Assembly (NCBI GenBank): GCA_963807925.1
Contig: CAWEDP010000002.1
Location: 2,046,001-2,110,000, forward strand
Length of the DNA stretch: 64,000 bases
Source of the DNA: CAWEDP01 sp963807925
GTDB taxonomy: Bacteria > Acidobacteriota > Vicinamibacteria > Vicinamibacterales > CAVVIG01
Direction: 5' to 3'
Below the pieces are notes generated by a model, which ran no database searches, was not told the origin of the DNA, and was given only the letters and a program-made list of their open reading frames with translations. The number at the start of each line of letters is the position of its first letter. Position 1 is the first letter of the stretch. This document shows positions 23,227 to 32,578 of this stretch, piece after piece. A program made the position numbers and the translations under genes.

Positions 23227-26163
23227 ATGCGGTCGGCCAGCCGTTTTCGAGCCGTCTTCGTCCTGCTCGCCGTCCTCTCCGCGCCACGCGCGTGGGGGGC
23301 GGAGGTCGTCAATCTGCTGTCGGGCTACGCGCTGACGTCGTGGAGCGACGGCGACGGCGTGCCGCTCGGGACCGTCTACGCGATCGGCCAGGACGGCGAC
23401 GGCTATCTCTGGATCGGCGCCGATGCGGGCTTGCTGCGGTTCGACGGCGTGCGGTTCAATCCGTGGGACGGATCCGGCGACGCGCTGCCCAGGGCGTCGG
23501 TCTCGGCGCTCTGCGTCGCCCGCGACGGCAGCCTGTGGATCGGGTTTGCCGGCAGCGGCGTGCGCCGGATTCGCGGCGGCCGCCTCCGGTCCGAGGATCA
23601 ACCCGCCGGCGCGCTCGGGTCGGTCACCGATCTCGTCGAGGACGCGCGCGGCACCATCTGGGCGATCAGCGACGGCCGCCTGTTCGGCACCCGGAATGGC
23701 CGCTGGGAGAAGGAATCGCTCGCCTGGAACGGCCGCGAGCCGACGGTGCTGCACCTGTTCGTCGATCACGCGGGCGACCTCTGGATCGGCACGGCGCAGG
23801 GCGGCGTGTTCAAGCGTGAGGCCGGCGCATCCGAGGTCCGCCACATGGCGAACGGATTCACGTGGGGCCTCAGCGAGGATGCCACCGGCGCCATCTGGAC
23901 GACCGACATCGTCTCCGGCTTCCGCCGTCTCGGCGACGCGACGCCGCCGCGCCATCCCTTCGAAGGCAGCGGCTACCGGCTGATGCACGATCGGCGGGGC
24001 AATCTGTGGGTCGCGACACTCGGCGAAGGCTTGTGGCGCGCGCGCGTGGACGCGGTGGGCCACGCCGAGGTCGCGCGCATCGGCTTGCGCACGGGACTGT
24101 CGAGCGATTCGGTGCAGGCCCTGCTCGAGGATCGCGACGGCAACCTCTGGGTCGGGACGACCGGCGGCCTCCATCGCCTGCGGCAGCGCGCGCTGACACC
24201 CATCGAAGACGTCGGCTTCGTGGTCGACGTCGTGCGCGGGGATCGGGGCGGCATGATTGCCGGCACCACCAACGGCCTGGTCACCTTCGCCGACGGTCCC
24301 GATCGATGGGACCGGGCCCGCACCGCGTCGCGCGGGCCGGACGTGCGCACGCTGTTCCGCGGCGCCGACGGCGCGCTCTGGATCGGCACCAACGACGGCG
24401 TCTGGCGGTTCTTCGACGGCGCGTTCACGCGTCTGCCGCTCCCGACGCCGCTTCCGACGCCAGTGACCGTCATCACGTCGGCCGCGCAGGGTGGTGTGTG
24501 GCTCGGGTACGGCAACTGGCTGCAACGGTGGGACGGACGGACGATCACCCGGCTGAAGATCGCGCCGCCCGGCGACGTCCAGCGCATCGCTCTCGCCCGG
24601 ACCGACAGCGCCGGCCGCCTGTGGATCGCGTATGACCAGGGGAAGGTCGGGTACCTCGACGAGGACGGCACGCTTCACGATCCGGGCGTCCACGACCCGT
24701 CCGGATGGCCGCCGCACCGCGCGGTGTACGCGCTGTTCGAGGATCGGCAGCACGTCATGTGGATCGGCGGCGACGGCGGAATCACTCGCGTCGCCGACGG
24801 GCGGGCGGTGACGCTCACGGCTGAGAACGGCCTGCCCTCCAACCGCATCTGGTCCATCGTCGAAGACGACGACGGGTGCCTGTGGCTCGGCGTCGATCGC
24901 GGCCTGATCAGAATCGAGGGCGGCGAACTGGCCAAGGCAGCCGGCGATCGCACCCGACGCGTCCGCTACCAGCTCTACGACACCACCGATGGCCTCGCCG
25001 GCGCCCCCCTCGGCAACATCCAGTCCGCCCACGACGCCAACGGGCGCCTGTGGTTCGTCCGCGGCGGCGGTCTCACCGAAGTGGACCCGCGCGCGCTCGG
25101 ACGGCTGCAGCCGCCCGTCAGCTCGCCGGTGCGAATCGAGGCGGCGTTCGCCAACGAGCAGCGGCTGACGCCCGACTCGAAGCAATCGCTGCCCGCCGGC
25201 ACGAAACGGCTGCAGATCAGCTACTCGGCGGTGGCGCTGGCGTCGAACAAGTTACGGTTCCGCTACCGGCTGGACGGGTTCGATACCGGCTGGGTCGAAG
25301 CGGGCGCGCGCCGCCAGGCGTTCTACACGAATCTGTCGCCCAGCACCTACCGGTTCAGGGTCGAAGCGATCAGCCAGGACGGCTCCTGGACGACGAGCGA
25401 CGCCGCGTGGGACTTCGCCATCGAGCCGGCGTTCTATCAGACGACCTGGTTCTACTCGACGATGGTGGCCGCGGTCGGGCTGCTGGTGGCGGCGGCGTGG
25501 CGAGTGCGGCTGCGACGCGTCCGCCGTGAATTCTCGCTCGTGCTCGCGGAACGCGCTCGCCTCAGCCGCGAGATTCACGACACGCTCCTCCAGAGCCTGG
25601 TCGGTGTCGCGCTGCAGTTCGATGCCATTGCCAACTCGCTCGACGGCGCCTCGGCGGCCGCGAAGGAGCAACTGGTGCGCATCCGGCGGCACGTCGAGTC
25701 CTACATCCGCGAGGCGCGCCAGTCGATCTGGGACCTGCGGTCGCCGGTCCTCGAGACGCACGACCTCGCCGCGGCGCTGCGTGAATTCGGGCGGCGCGCC
25801 GCGGCTGGCAGCGCGGCGCGCTTCACGGCCACGGTCACCGGCACGCCCCGGCAGCCGTCCGCGAAGGTCGAGAACCAGCTCCTCCGCATCGGCCAGGAGG
25901 CGATCTCCAACGCGGTTCGTCACGCGCAGGCCACCCGCATCTCGCTCGAAGTGCGCTTCGAGGACGGCGCCCTGACGCTCCGCGTCTCCGACGACGGCCG
26001 CGGTTTCGAGTACGATTCGGTCGCCCACAACGGCGACTCGCACTACGGGCTGACGACGATGCGAGAGCGAGCCGAAGAACTGGGCGGACGCTTCCGGGTG
26101 TCCACCGAACGCGGCAAGGGCACGTCGGTCGAAACGGTCGTCCCGCTTCCGCTCAATGCGTGA
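23227..26163 (+). CDS. Regulator-propeller sensor histidine kinase
   Basis: 978 aa; ATG 23203 is an alternative start. Signal peptide, then a periplasmic two-component regulator propeller region (about 25-650) with many GYLWIGADAGLLRFDG-like blades, a Y_Y_Y beta-sandwich (about 660-735), one membrane helix (about 740-760), a HisKA_3 dimerisation domain with SREIHDTLLQSLVG (phospho-His about 783) and a HATPase domain with NAVRHA, DDGRGFEY and GLTTMRERAEELGG. This is the kinase half of a NarL-type two-component system that usually senses glycans or exported ligands. The response regulator follows after 113 nt. Divergent from the DUF1592 operon. Confidence 0.95.
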   Translation: MRSASRFRAVFVLLAVLSAPRAWGAEVVNLLSGYALTSWSDGDGVPLGTVYAIGQDGDGYLWIGADAGLLRFDGVRFNPWDGSGDALPRASVSALCVARDGSLWIGFAGSGVRRIRGGRLRSEDQPAGALGSVTDLVEDARGTIWAISDGRLFGTRNGRWEKESLAWNGREPTVLHLFVDHAGDLWIGTAQGGVFKREAGASEVRHMANGFTWGLSEDATGAIWTTDIVSGFRRLGDATPPRHPFEGSGYRLMHDRRGNLWVATLGEGLWRARVDAVGHAEVARIGLRTGLSSDSVQALLEDRDGNLWVGTTGGLHRLRQRALTPIEDVGFVVDVVRGDRGGMIAGTTNGLVTFADGPDRWDRARTASRGPDVRTLFRGADGALWIGTNDGVWRFFDGAFTRLPLPTPLPTPVTVITSAAQGGVWLGYGNWLQRWDGRTITRLKIAPPGDVQRIALARTDSAGRLWIAYDQGKVGYLDEDGTLHDPGVHDPSGWPPHRAVYALFEDRQHVMWIGGDGGITRVADGRAVTLTAENGLPSNRIWSIVEDDDGCLWLGVDRGLIRIEGGELAKAAGDRTRRVRYQLYDTTDGLAGAPLGNIQSAHDANGRLWFVRGGGLTEVDPRALGRLQPPVSSPVRIEAAFANEQRLTPDSKQSLPAGTKRLQISYSAVALASNKLRFRYRLDGFDTGWVEAGARRQAFYTNLSPSTYRFRVEAISQDGSWTTSDAAWDFAIEPAFYQTTWFYSTMVAAVGLLVAAAWRVRLRRVRREFSLVLAERARLSREIHDTLLQSLVGVALQFDAIANSLDGASAAAKEQLVRIRRHVESYIREARQSIWDLRSPVLETHDLAAALREFGRRAAAGSAARFTATVTGTPRQPSAKVENQLLRIGQEAISNAVRHAQATRISLEVRFEDGALTLRVSDDGRGFEYDSVAHNGDSHYGLTTMRERAEELGGRFRVSTERGKGTSVETVVPLPLNA

Positions 26164-26276
26164 ACCGGGACCGACGCCGCACGCGAACCACGTGCCCGAG
26201 TCTCCGATCGAGCGATGGCGATCCGATATCCAGCCGGCTGCCGACTGGCCGGTCAGCCAGACGACGCGATGACCAG

Positions 26277-26906
26277 ATGAGACACGACCAGATTCGAGTC
26301 CTGTGCGTGGACGACCATCGGATCGTCCGGGAGGGCGTCGCCCTCATCATCGAGCGCGAGGCCGACATGCAGGTCGTCGGCTCGGCGGCGACCGGCGAGG
26401 AGTCGGTCGCCCTGTTCACGCGCGAGCGGCCGGATGTCACGCTGATGGATCTGCAGCTTCCCGCGATGAGCGGTCTCGAAGCGATCCAGGCCATCCGCCG
26501 CATCGACCCCGACGCGCGCATCATCGTGTTGACGATGTACCAGGGCGACGAGGACATCCACCGGTCGCTGGCCGCGGGGGCGGCGACCTACCTGTTGAAG
26601 GACACCCTGTCGGACGATCTGATTCGCTGCGTTCGGGAAGTCCACGCGGGACGGCGGCCCATCCGGCCGGAAGTGAAGGCGCGGCTCGACCAACGCGCGG
26701 CGCAGCCGACGCTGACACCGCGCGAGATTCAGGTAATCGGCCTGGTGGCCGACGGGAAGCGTAACAAGGAAATCGCCTCGCTGCTCGGCATCAGCGAAGA
26801 GACCGTGCAGGTGCACCTGAAGAACATCTTCGCCAAGCTGAAGGTGAGCGAGCGCACGGCCGCGGTGAACGTCGCCCTGCGCCGCGGGATCGTGCACATC
26901 CGCTAG
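26277..26906 (+). CDS. NarL/FixJ-family response regulator
   Basis: 209 aa. Receiver domain (about 5-120) with acidic pair VDDH, phospho-acceptor Asp58 in VTLMDLQLP and the conserved Lys in YLLKD. LuxR-type helix-turn-helix (about 145-205) with LTPREIQVIGLVADGKRNKEIA and TVQVHLKNIFAKL. It is the cognate partner of the preceding HisKA_3 kinase. Likely targets are nearby, either the DUF1592 operon or the convergent Oar-like receptor, but no operator was identified. A perfect 20-bp palindrome begins at its stop codon. Confidence 0.95.
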   Translation: MRHDQIRVLCVDDHRIVREGVALIIEREADMQVVGSAATGEESVALFTRERPDVTLMDLQLPAMSGLEAIQAIRRIDPDARIIVLTMYQGDEDIHRSLAAGAATYLLKDTLSDDLIRCVREVHAGRRPIRPEVKARLDQRAAQPTLTPREIQVIGLVADGKRNKEIASLLGISEETVQVHLKNIFAKLKVSERTAAVNVALRRGIVHIR

Positions 26907-26925
26907 CCGGGGAGCGCTCCCCGGC
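26906..26925. terminator. Perfect 20-bp palindrome between convergent genes, likely bidirectional terminator
   Basis: GCCGGGGAGC followed directly by its reverse complement lies between the response regulator and the receptor gene. It can fold from either strand with a minimal GC-centred loop. There is no U-tract, so Rho-independent activity is uncertain. Confidence 0.45.
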
Positions 26926-26947
26926 CAGCCGAGAAGCCGCCTCCCTC

Positions 26948-29900
26948 TCAGAAATCGAACTGCACGCTGATCTTCGCAAACCGCGCCGTCAGGATGGACG
27001 TCGGCACGCGCCAGCCGGAGACCGTGGTGTTGGAATACGTCGCGTTCTCGGTCAGGACGGTGTTGACGTTGAACACGTTGTACAGGTCCAGGTTCAGCGA
27101 CGTCCGCGTCCGGCCGCCCCGCAGCAGCTTGCCGAAGCGCATGTCGAGCTGGTTCAGCCGCTCTCCGTACATCGAGCCCGGCGGCACCAGATTGATCGTG
27201 GCGTTGGCGGCGCCGCCGATCAGGTCGCGTCCGAGCGACTGCCGGATGATCGAATTCGGGACCACCTGGTTCGCCGACAGCTGCGGCCCGGGAATGCTCT
27301 GAAACGATCCGCTGATCTGCACGTCCGCGCGCGGAATGGTGTAGGAACCGAGGAACTTCAGCTGCGTCAGGAAGCTGGTCAGCTGACGGCAGTACGGCGT
27401 GCCGAGCGGATTGGACTCGGGCAACTGCGCCATTACGGCGCAATTGTCGGTGAGCGTCCGGCCGGTGCTGATGCCGCCCTGCAGCAGCACGCCGCCCTCG
27501 AGCCGGACGTTCACGGCCAGGTCGACGCCGTTCCAGCGTTGAATCTGATCGCCGTAGTTGCTCGCGAAGGTGAAGTAGTTGTCGGCCGCCACGACCTTGT
27601 TGGCGTTGAGGAGGCCCGAAATCGTGTACCCGCCGCCGTTGGGCAGCCGTGGATCGGTCGGCGCGACAATGCTGAACGCGCTGAAGTCGGTGGCCGCCAG
27701 CGCGCGGTTGTCGGTCACCGCGAAATTGCCGAACCAGCGACGGAAGTATCCGAAGTCCACCGAGACGCGCGGCGCGAGCTGCTGCTGCACGCCGGCCGCC
27801 AGCTCCCAGTCGTAGGGCCGCACGTTGAAGCCGTTCAGCACGGCCGGGTCGATGGTGGTGCTCGGCGTCGGCCGGCCGAAGTTCTGGTCCGAGATCGGAC
27901 CACAGAAATCGCCGCCGCTCGCCCGCAGATCCTGCGACACCGGGTTGGTCAGGTCGCAGTCGGGCGAGAAGTTCTGGTTGGTATCGGTCCAGGTGCGCGT
28001 GACGAAGTTGGCGAGGCGGTTGACCGGCGCCAGCGAGTCGCCGTAGGTGCCCTGCACGCCCTGCGCGACCACGTAGCGGTTCAAGCTGGCCCGGAGCGCC
28101 GTCTTGCCGTTGCCGAACAGATCGTAGGTGGCCGCGACACGGGGCGACAGGTCCTTCCAGTTGATGAGCTGCGTCTCCGGCAGATCGAGATTCCGGTTCG
28201 GGACGAGCGGCGCCGGATCCAGGTGCTGCGCCGGGATGTAGATGTTCAGGTAGTCGAAGCGCAGCCCCAGATTCATCGTCAGCTGGCTGATCGTCCACTT
28301 GTCCTGCGCGTACAGCCCGATGGCGGCCGGCTGCCGCTGCGATTTCTTGTACGGCGTCGTCCGCTCGGTGAGCTGGTTCGGCACGCCGTTATTGAACCGG
28401 TAGCTGACGTGGTAGATGTTGTCGGACAGCGATTCGTCGCGCAGCACGACGGTGTCGGCGAAACCGGTCTTGAAGGCGTGCGAGCCGGTGACGTACGAGA
28501 GGTTGGCCACGAAGTCGATGTTGCGGCCGTACGTGTTCTGGTACGGCTGGGTCGCGGTGACGCCTCCAATGCCGCCGCCGTGATACTGCAGGTTGGCGGG
28601 GGCGCCGTTGACCGACGCCTGTTCGGTGACGGTGATCAGGCGCAGGGCCGGATCGCCGGCCGGGGTCGCGTTGTACTTGTAGTTCTCGCCCCGGAACCCC
28701 GCGCGCGCCTCGAGGAGCACGCGATTGGTGATCGGCGAGGTCCAGGCGAACGTCGCCATCCGTTCGATCGGGTATTTGATCTCGATGGCCGCTTCCGGCG
28801 ACGTGGTGGCGGTGACGTTGGCGCATTGACAGCGGCCCTGGTCGTCCACGAACAGGCTGAACTTGTTCTTGGGCGTCGCCTGCCACGTCAGCCGCAGGTT
28901 CACGCTGCGCTGCGTCGCGTTGACGTAGGCGGGGCGCGAGAAGTCCGGATCGTAGGTCCAGACGTCCTCGAGGCCGGCGTTCTTGTTGTAGAACATCCCG
29001 CCGACGTAGTTGGCGGTCTTCACCCACCGGCCCGACCCGTAGAACCACAGCGCGTCGTGCTTGAGCGGACCGCCGAAGCCCGGGTTGATGTCGTACTCCG
29101 ACTTGATCGAGTTCGGCGTCCGCAGGCCGCGGTCCTTCAGGTCCTGCGTGTAGTTGTCTCCCTGGAACGAGAAGCCCGACCGCTGGCCGGGCGCGTCCGC
29201 GCCCACGCCGGTCGCGAACAACGATCCCCTGAACATGTTCCCGCCGTCGCGCGGAATCATGTTGATCCGTACGCCGCCGAACGGCTGATCGGCGGTCCCC
29301 GACGCGTAGTCCACGGCCACCTCCTGCGTGCTCCCCATGTTGGGCAGGAAGTTGCTGGCGTTGCCGGCGAGCTCCGCATTCGCCGTGGACAGCCCGTCGA
29401 TCATCACCCGCTGATCGTTGCCGTTGCTCCCGTGAACGGTGATGCTCCCGCCGGTCGTGTTGATGATGTTCGTCCCGCCGACGTCCTGGTTGTTCAGATT
29501 CATCCCCGGGATGAGCGTCGCCGCGGTGAACTGGGTGCGGCCGGTGGGAATGCTCGTCAGCACCTCGTCGCTGATCACCCGTTGCCGGGCGGCGCTCTGC
29601 ACGTCGACGAGTGGAGACTCGCTGGTCACCGTGACGGTTTCGGCCAGCGATCCGACGGTCATCTCCACGTTCACCGTCGCCGCGAACGACCCCGCGAGCT
29701 CGATGCCGTCGCGCCGGGCGGTCGTGAACCCCGACAGCGTGAATGTGACCGCGTAGCGGCCCGGCCGAAGGTCGATGATCTTGTACTGACCGGTGCCGTC
29801 GGTGACGACCGAGCGGCTCTTCTCGATCAGGACGGGACTCGATGCCTCGACCGTGACCCCGGGCAGGACCGCGCCGGAGGAGTCCTTCACCACGCCGCCG

Positions 29901-29986
29901 ATCGATGCCTGGGCGTAGACTGCGGACGATAGGCCGAGGCCGAGCACCGCCATCATTCCGATCCGGATCAGTCTGGCTGTGACCAT
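26948..29986 (-). CDS. Oar-like TonB-dependent receptor with carboxypeptidase-regulatory-like N-terminus
   Basis: 1012 aa from ATG 29986 behind GGAGGA. Signal peptide (to AVYAQ), then a carboxypeptidase-regulatory-like domain (about 28-105: IGGVVKDSSGAVLPGVTVEA, GQYKIIDLRPGRYAVTF). A plug domain (about 120-235) contains INTTGGSITVHGSNGNDQRV. A long beta-barrel ends in an aromatic residue (ISVQFDF), as required for outer-membrane insertion. Oar-like receptors import large or polymeric substrates with TonB. It follows the two-component pair in convergent orientation, suggesting but not proving control by it. Ligand unknown. Confidence 0.93.
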   Translation of the reverse strand: MVTARLIRIGMMAVLGLGLSSAVYAQASIGGVVKDSSGAVLPGVTVEASSPVLIEKSRSVVTDGTGQYKIIDLRPGRYAVTFTLSGFTTARRDGIELAGSFAATVNVEMTVGSLAETVTVTSESPLVDVQSAARQRVISDEVLTSIPTGRTQFTAATLIPGMNLNNQDVGGTNIINTTGGSITVHGSNGNDQRVMIDGLSTANAELAGNASNFLPNMGSTQEVAVDYASGTADQPFGGVRINMIPRDGGNMFRGSLFATGVGADAPGQRSGFSFQGDNYTQDLKDRGLRTPNSIKSEYDINPGFGGPLKHDALWFYGSGRWVKTANYVGGMFYNKNAGLEDVWTYDPDFSRPAYVNATQRSVNLRLTWQATPKNKFSLFVDDQGRCQCANVTATTSPEAAIEIKYPIERMATFAWTSPITNRVLLEARAGFRGENYKYNATPAGDPALRLITVTEQASVNGAPANLQYHGGGIGGVTATQPYQNTYGRNIDFVANLSYVTGSHAFKTGFADTVVLRDESLSDNIYHVSYRFNNGVPNQLTERTTPYKKSQRQPAAIGLYAQDKWTISQLTMNLGLRFDYLNIYIPAQHLDPAPLVPNRNLDLPETQLINWKDLSPRVAATYDLFGNGKTALRASLNRYVVAQGVQGTYGDSLAPVNRLANFVTRTWTDTNQNFSPDCDLTNPVSQDLRASGGDFCGPISDQNFGRPTPSTTIDPAVLNGFNVRPYDWELAAGVQQQLAPRVSVDFGYFRRWFGNFAVTDNRALAATDFSAFSIVAPTDPRLPNGGGYTISGLLNANKVVAADNYFTFASNYGDQIQRWNGVDLAVNVRLEGGVLLQGGISTGRTLTDNCAVMAQLPESNPLGTPYCRQLTSFLTQLKFLGSYTIPRADVQISGSFQSIPGPQLSANQVVPNSIIRQSLGRDLIGGAANATINLVPPGSMYGERLNQLDMRFGKLLRGGRTRTSLNLDLYNVFNVNTVLTENATYSNTTVSGWRVPTSILTARFAKISVQFDF

Positions 29987-30101
29987 GGGTCCTCCACGTA
30001 TCGGGTGGGGAGGATAACCCGGACGGCGGCGCGCGCGTGATATTCTTGCGCTCTTTCGGAATACCTGTTTTCGGGTAGGAGTCGGTCGGCATGGATCGCT
30101 C

Positions 30102-31400
30102 ATGACGGACATCAAGCGCGGCTCGATCCGCATCGTGGCGCTCGCGAGCCTCATCGGGACCACGATCGAGTGGTACGACTACTTCCTGTACGGCACGGCG
30201 GCGGCGCTCGTCTTCAACAAGCTGTTCTTTCCGACCTTCGACCCGCTGAGCGGCACGTTGCTGTCGCTGGCGACCTATTCGGTGGCGTTCGTCGCGCGGC
30301 CGATCGGCGGCATCGTCATCGGCCATTTCGGCGACCGCATCGGCCGCAAGTCGATGCTGGTGCTGACGCTGGTCATCATGGGCGTGGCGACCTTCCTGAT
30401 CGGCCTCGCGCCGACCTACGCGCAGATCGGGCCCGCCGCCCCGGTGATTCTCGTGCTGCTGCGGATCGCGCAGGGCTTCGGCGTGGGCGGCGAATGGGGC
30501 GGCGCCGTGCTGATGGCGGTCGAGCACGCCCCGCCGGGCAAGCGTGGCTTCTACGGCAGCTGGCCCCAGATTGGCGTGCCCGCGGGCCTGCTGCTGTCGA
30601 CGGTGGTCTACTCGCCGTTTTCCCGCATGCCGGAAGCGGCCTTCCTGTCCTGGGGCTGGCGCGTCCCGTTTCTGCTGAGCATCCTGCTGGTGGCCGTCGG
30701 CCTGATCATCCGCCTGCGAATCCTCGAAACGCCCGCCTTCGCCAAGGTCAAGGCCACGCGCCGCGAAGCGCGCCAGCCCATTCTCGAAGTGCTGCAGAAG
30801 TACCCGCGGGAAGTGCTGGTGGCGATGGGGGCGCGGCTGGCGGAGAACGGCGCGTTCTATCTCTACACGGTCTTCGTGCTCGTCTACGCCACGCAACACG
30901 TGCACATGGATCGGAACATCGTCCTGAACGGGTTGATCCTCGCATCGGCGATCGAGCTCGTGGCGATTCCGTTCTACGGGGCGATGTCGGATCGGGTCGG
31001 GCGCCGTCCCGTGTATCTGTTCGGCGCCGTCTGCACGGCCGTCGCCGCGTACCCCATCTTCTGGATGCTCGACACCGGCAACCCGCCGCTCGCACGACTC
31101 GCGCTGCTCGTGGGCCTGGTGCTCGGCCACGCGGCGATGTACGCGCCGCAGGGGGCGTTCTTCTCCGAGCTGTTCGGCACGCGCGTGCGCTACAGCGGCG
31201 CGTCGCTGGGGGTGCAGCTGTCCTCGGTCCTCGCCGGCGGCCTGTCTCCCCTGATCGCGGCCGGGCTGCTGCAGTACCGGTACGGGCGCGGCGCGATGTC
31301 GCTCTATCTGATGGGCATGGCCCTCATCACGATCGTTTCGGTCCTGGTCGCCACCGAGACCATGCGCCACGACATCGAGGAAATCGTGGAACGCGTGTAG
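30102..31400 (+). CDS. MFS transporter, metabolite:H+ symporter (MHS/ShiA-ProP) type
   Basis: 432 aa with twelve predicted helices. SLIGTTIEWYDYFLYGTAAA at the N-terminus and GHFGDRIGRKSML in loop 2-3 are the MHS-family signatures; RIAQGFGVGGEWGGAVLM and SDRVGRRPVYLFG follow the usual pattern. Such permeases take up dicarboxylates, alpha-ketoglutarate, shikimate or betaines with protons. First gene of a plus-strand group with an alcohol dehydrogenase, an acylating aldehyde dehydrogenase and an aldo/keto reductase, so it probably imports the substrate of that pathway. Confidence 0.92.
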   Translation: MTDIKRGSIRIVALASLIGTTIEWYDYFLYGTAAALVFNKLFFPTFDPLSGTLLSLATYSVAFVARPIGGIVIGHFGDRIGRKSMLVLTLVIMGVATFLIGLAPTYAQIGPAAPVILVLLRIAQGFGVGGEWGGAVLMAVEHAPPGKRGFYGSWPQIGVPAGLLLSTVVYSPFSRMPEAAFLSWGWRVPFLLSILLVAVGLIIRLRILETPAFAKVKATRREARQPILEVLQKYPREVLVAMGARLAENGAFYLYTVFVLVYATQHVHMDRNIVLNGLILASAIELVAIPFYGAMSDRVGRRPVYLFGAVCTAVAAYPIFWMLDTGNPPLARLALLVGLVLGHAAMYAPQGAFFSELFGTRVRYSGASLGVQLSSVLAGGLSPLIAAGLLQYRYGRGAMSLYLMGMALITIVSVLVATETMRHDIEEIVERV

Positions 31401-31463
31401 GGGTCCCAACGGCGCGGCGCCTCTGGCCGTCACCAGGACACACCATCTACAATTCAGGACCTC

Positions 31464-32561
31464 ATGAAAGCCGCCGTACTGGAAACAGCCCCCGGAAGCA
31501 TGCGCATCGAAGACATCCCGGTCCCGTCGCCGCGCGAGGGCGAGGTGCTCGTCAAGGTCGCGGCGTGCGGCGTGTGCCACACCGATCTGCACGTGATCAA
31601 GGCGGAGGTGGCCTTTCCGACGCCTGCCGTCCTGGGGCACGAAATCTCGGGCACCATCGCCGAGCTCGGGCGCGGCGTAACCGGTCCCCCGGTCGGCACG
31701 ACCGTGGTGTCGGCGTTCATCATGCCGTGCGGTCGATGCCACCTGTGCGCCATCGGACGGGACGACCTCTGCGACAACTTCTTCGCGATGAACCGCCTCC
31801 GCGGCACCCTGTACGACGGCACCTCGCGGCTGCGGCGGCAGGACGGCACGACGCTCGCGATGTACTCGATGGCCGGACTCGCCGAGTACGCGGTCGTGCC
31901 GGCGACCGACGTCTTCCCGCTCCCGCCGGGGCTGCCGGTGGCGGAGTCCTCGGTGCTCGGGTGCGCCGTGTTCACGGCGTACGGCGCGGTCCGCCACAGC
32001 GCCGACCTGCGCGGCGGGGAGCGCGTGGCGGTTGTGGCCGCCGGCGGCGTCGGGCTCAACGTGATCCAGATCGCGCACGCCTTCGGCGCATCGCAGGTCG
32101 TCGCGATCGACGTCAGCGACGACAAGCTCGAGATGGCGCGCCGCGTCGGCGCCACCGACGTGGTGAACTCGCGGACCGCCAACGCGACCGAGCGGGTGCG
32201 CGAGCTGACCGACGGCCGCGGGGTCGACGTCGCGTTCGAGGCGCTCGGGCGGCCGGACACCTTCGTCCAGGCGCTCGACGTCGTGGCGGACGGCGGACGC
32301 ATGGTCGCCATCGGGATCGCGCCCGGAAAGACGACGGCGCCGATCGAGATCACGCGCCTGGTGCGCCGCGGACTGCGGATCATCGGATCGTACGGCGCGC
32401 GCACTCGCGCCGACATGCCCGAAATCCTCCGCCTGGCCGCCCGCGGCACCTTCCGCCCCGAGGCCATCGTGACGACGCGCTACGCGCTCGACGACGCCGA
32501 CGCGGCGTACCAGGCGCTCGCCCGCGGCGAGATCCTCGGCCGCGCGATCGTCGTAACATAG
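31464..32561 (+). CDS. Zinc-dependent alcohol dehydrogenase (MDR family)
   Basis: 365 aa. Catalytic zinc ligands in ACGVCHTDLH (about 35-44) and GHEISG (about 59-64). Structural zinc cysteines in CGRCHLC and DDLC (about 91-105). Rossmann AAGGVGLNVIQIA (about 190-202). Close to the branch oxidising alcohols, 6-hydroxycyclohexene-carbonyl-CoA or long-chain alcohols; exact substrate unclear. TACAAT at 31448-31453, with AGGA just before the ATG, suggests its own promoter with a very short leader. It lies 63 nt after the MHS permease and 17 nt before the aldehyde dehydrogenase. Confidence 0.92.
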   Translation: MKAAVLETAPGSMRIEDIPVPSPREGEVLVKVAACGVCHTDLHVIKAEVAFPTPAVLGHEISGTIAELGRGVTGPPVGTTVVSAFIMPCGRCHLCAIGRDDLCDNFFAMNRLRGTLYDGTSRLRRQDGTTLAMYSMAGLAEYAVVPATDVFPLPPGLPVAESSVLGCAVFTAYGAVRHSADLRGGERVAVVAAGGVGLNVIQIAHAFGASQVVAIDVSDDKLEMARRVGATDVVNSRTANATERVRELTDGRGVDVAFEALGRPDTFVQALDVVADGGRMVAIGIAPGKTTAPIEITRLVRRGLRIIGSYGARTRADMPEILRLAARGTFRPEAIVTTRYALDDADAAYQALARGEILGRAIVVT

Positions 32562-32578
32562 AGGATTCTGGAGCATTC

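Noticed and set aside
31448..31464. Possible leaderless mRNA of the alcohol dehydrogenase gene (TACAAT 10 nt before ATG)
   Set aside because: AGGA lies four nt before the ATG, so normal initiation from an upstream start is equally likely; the hexamer alone is weak evidence.
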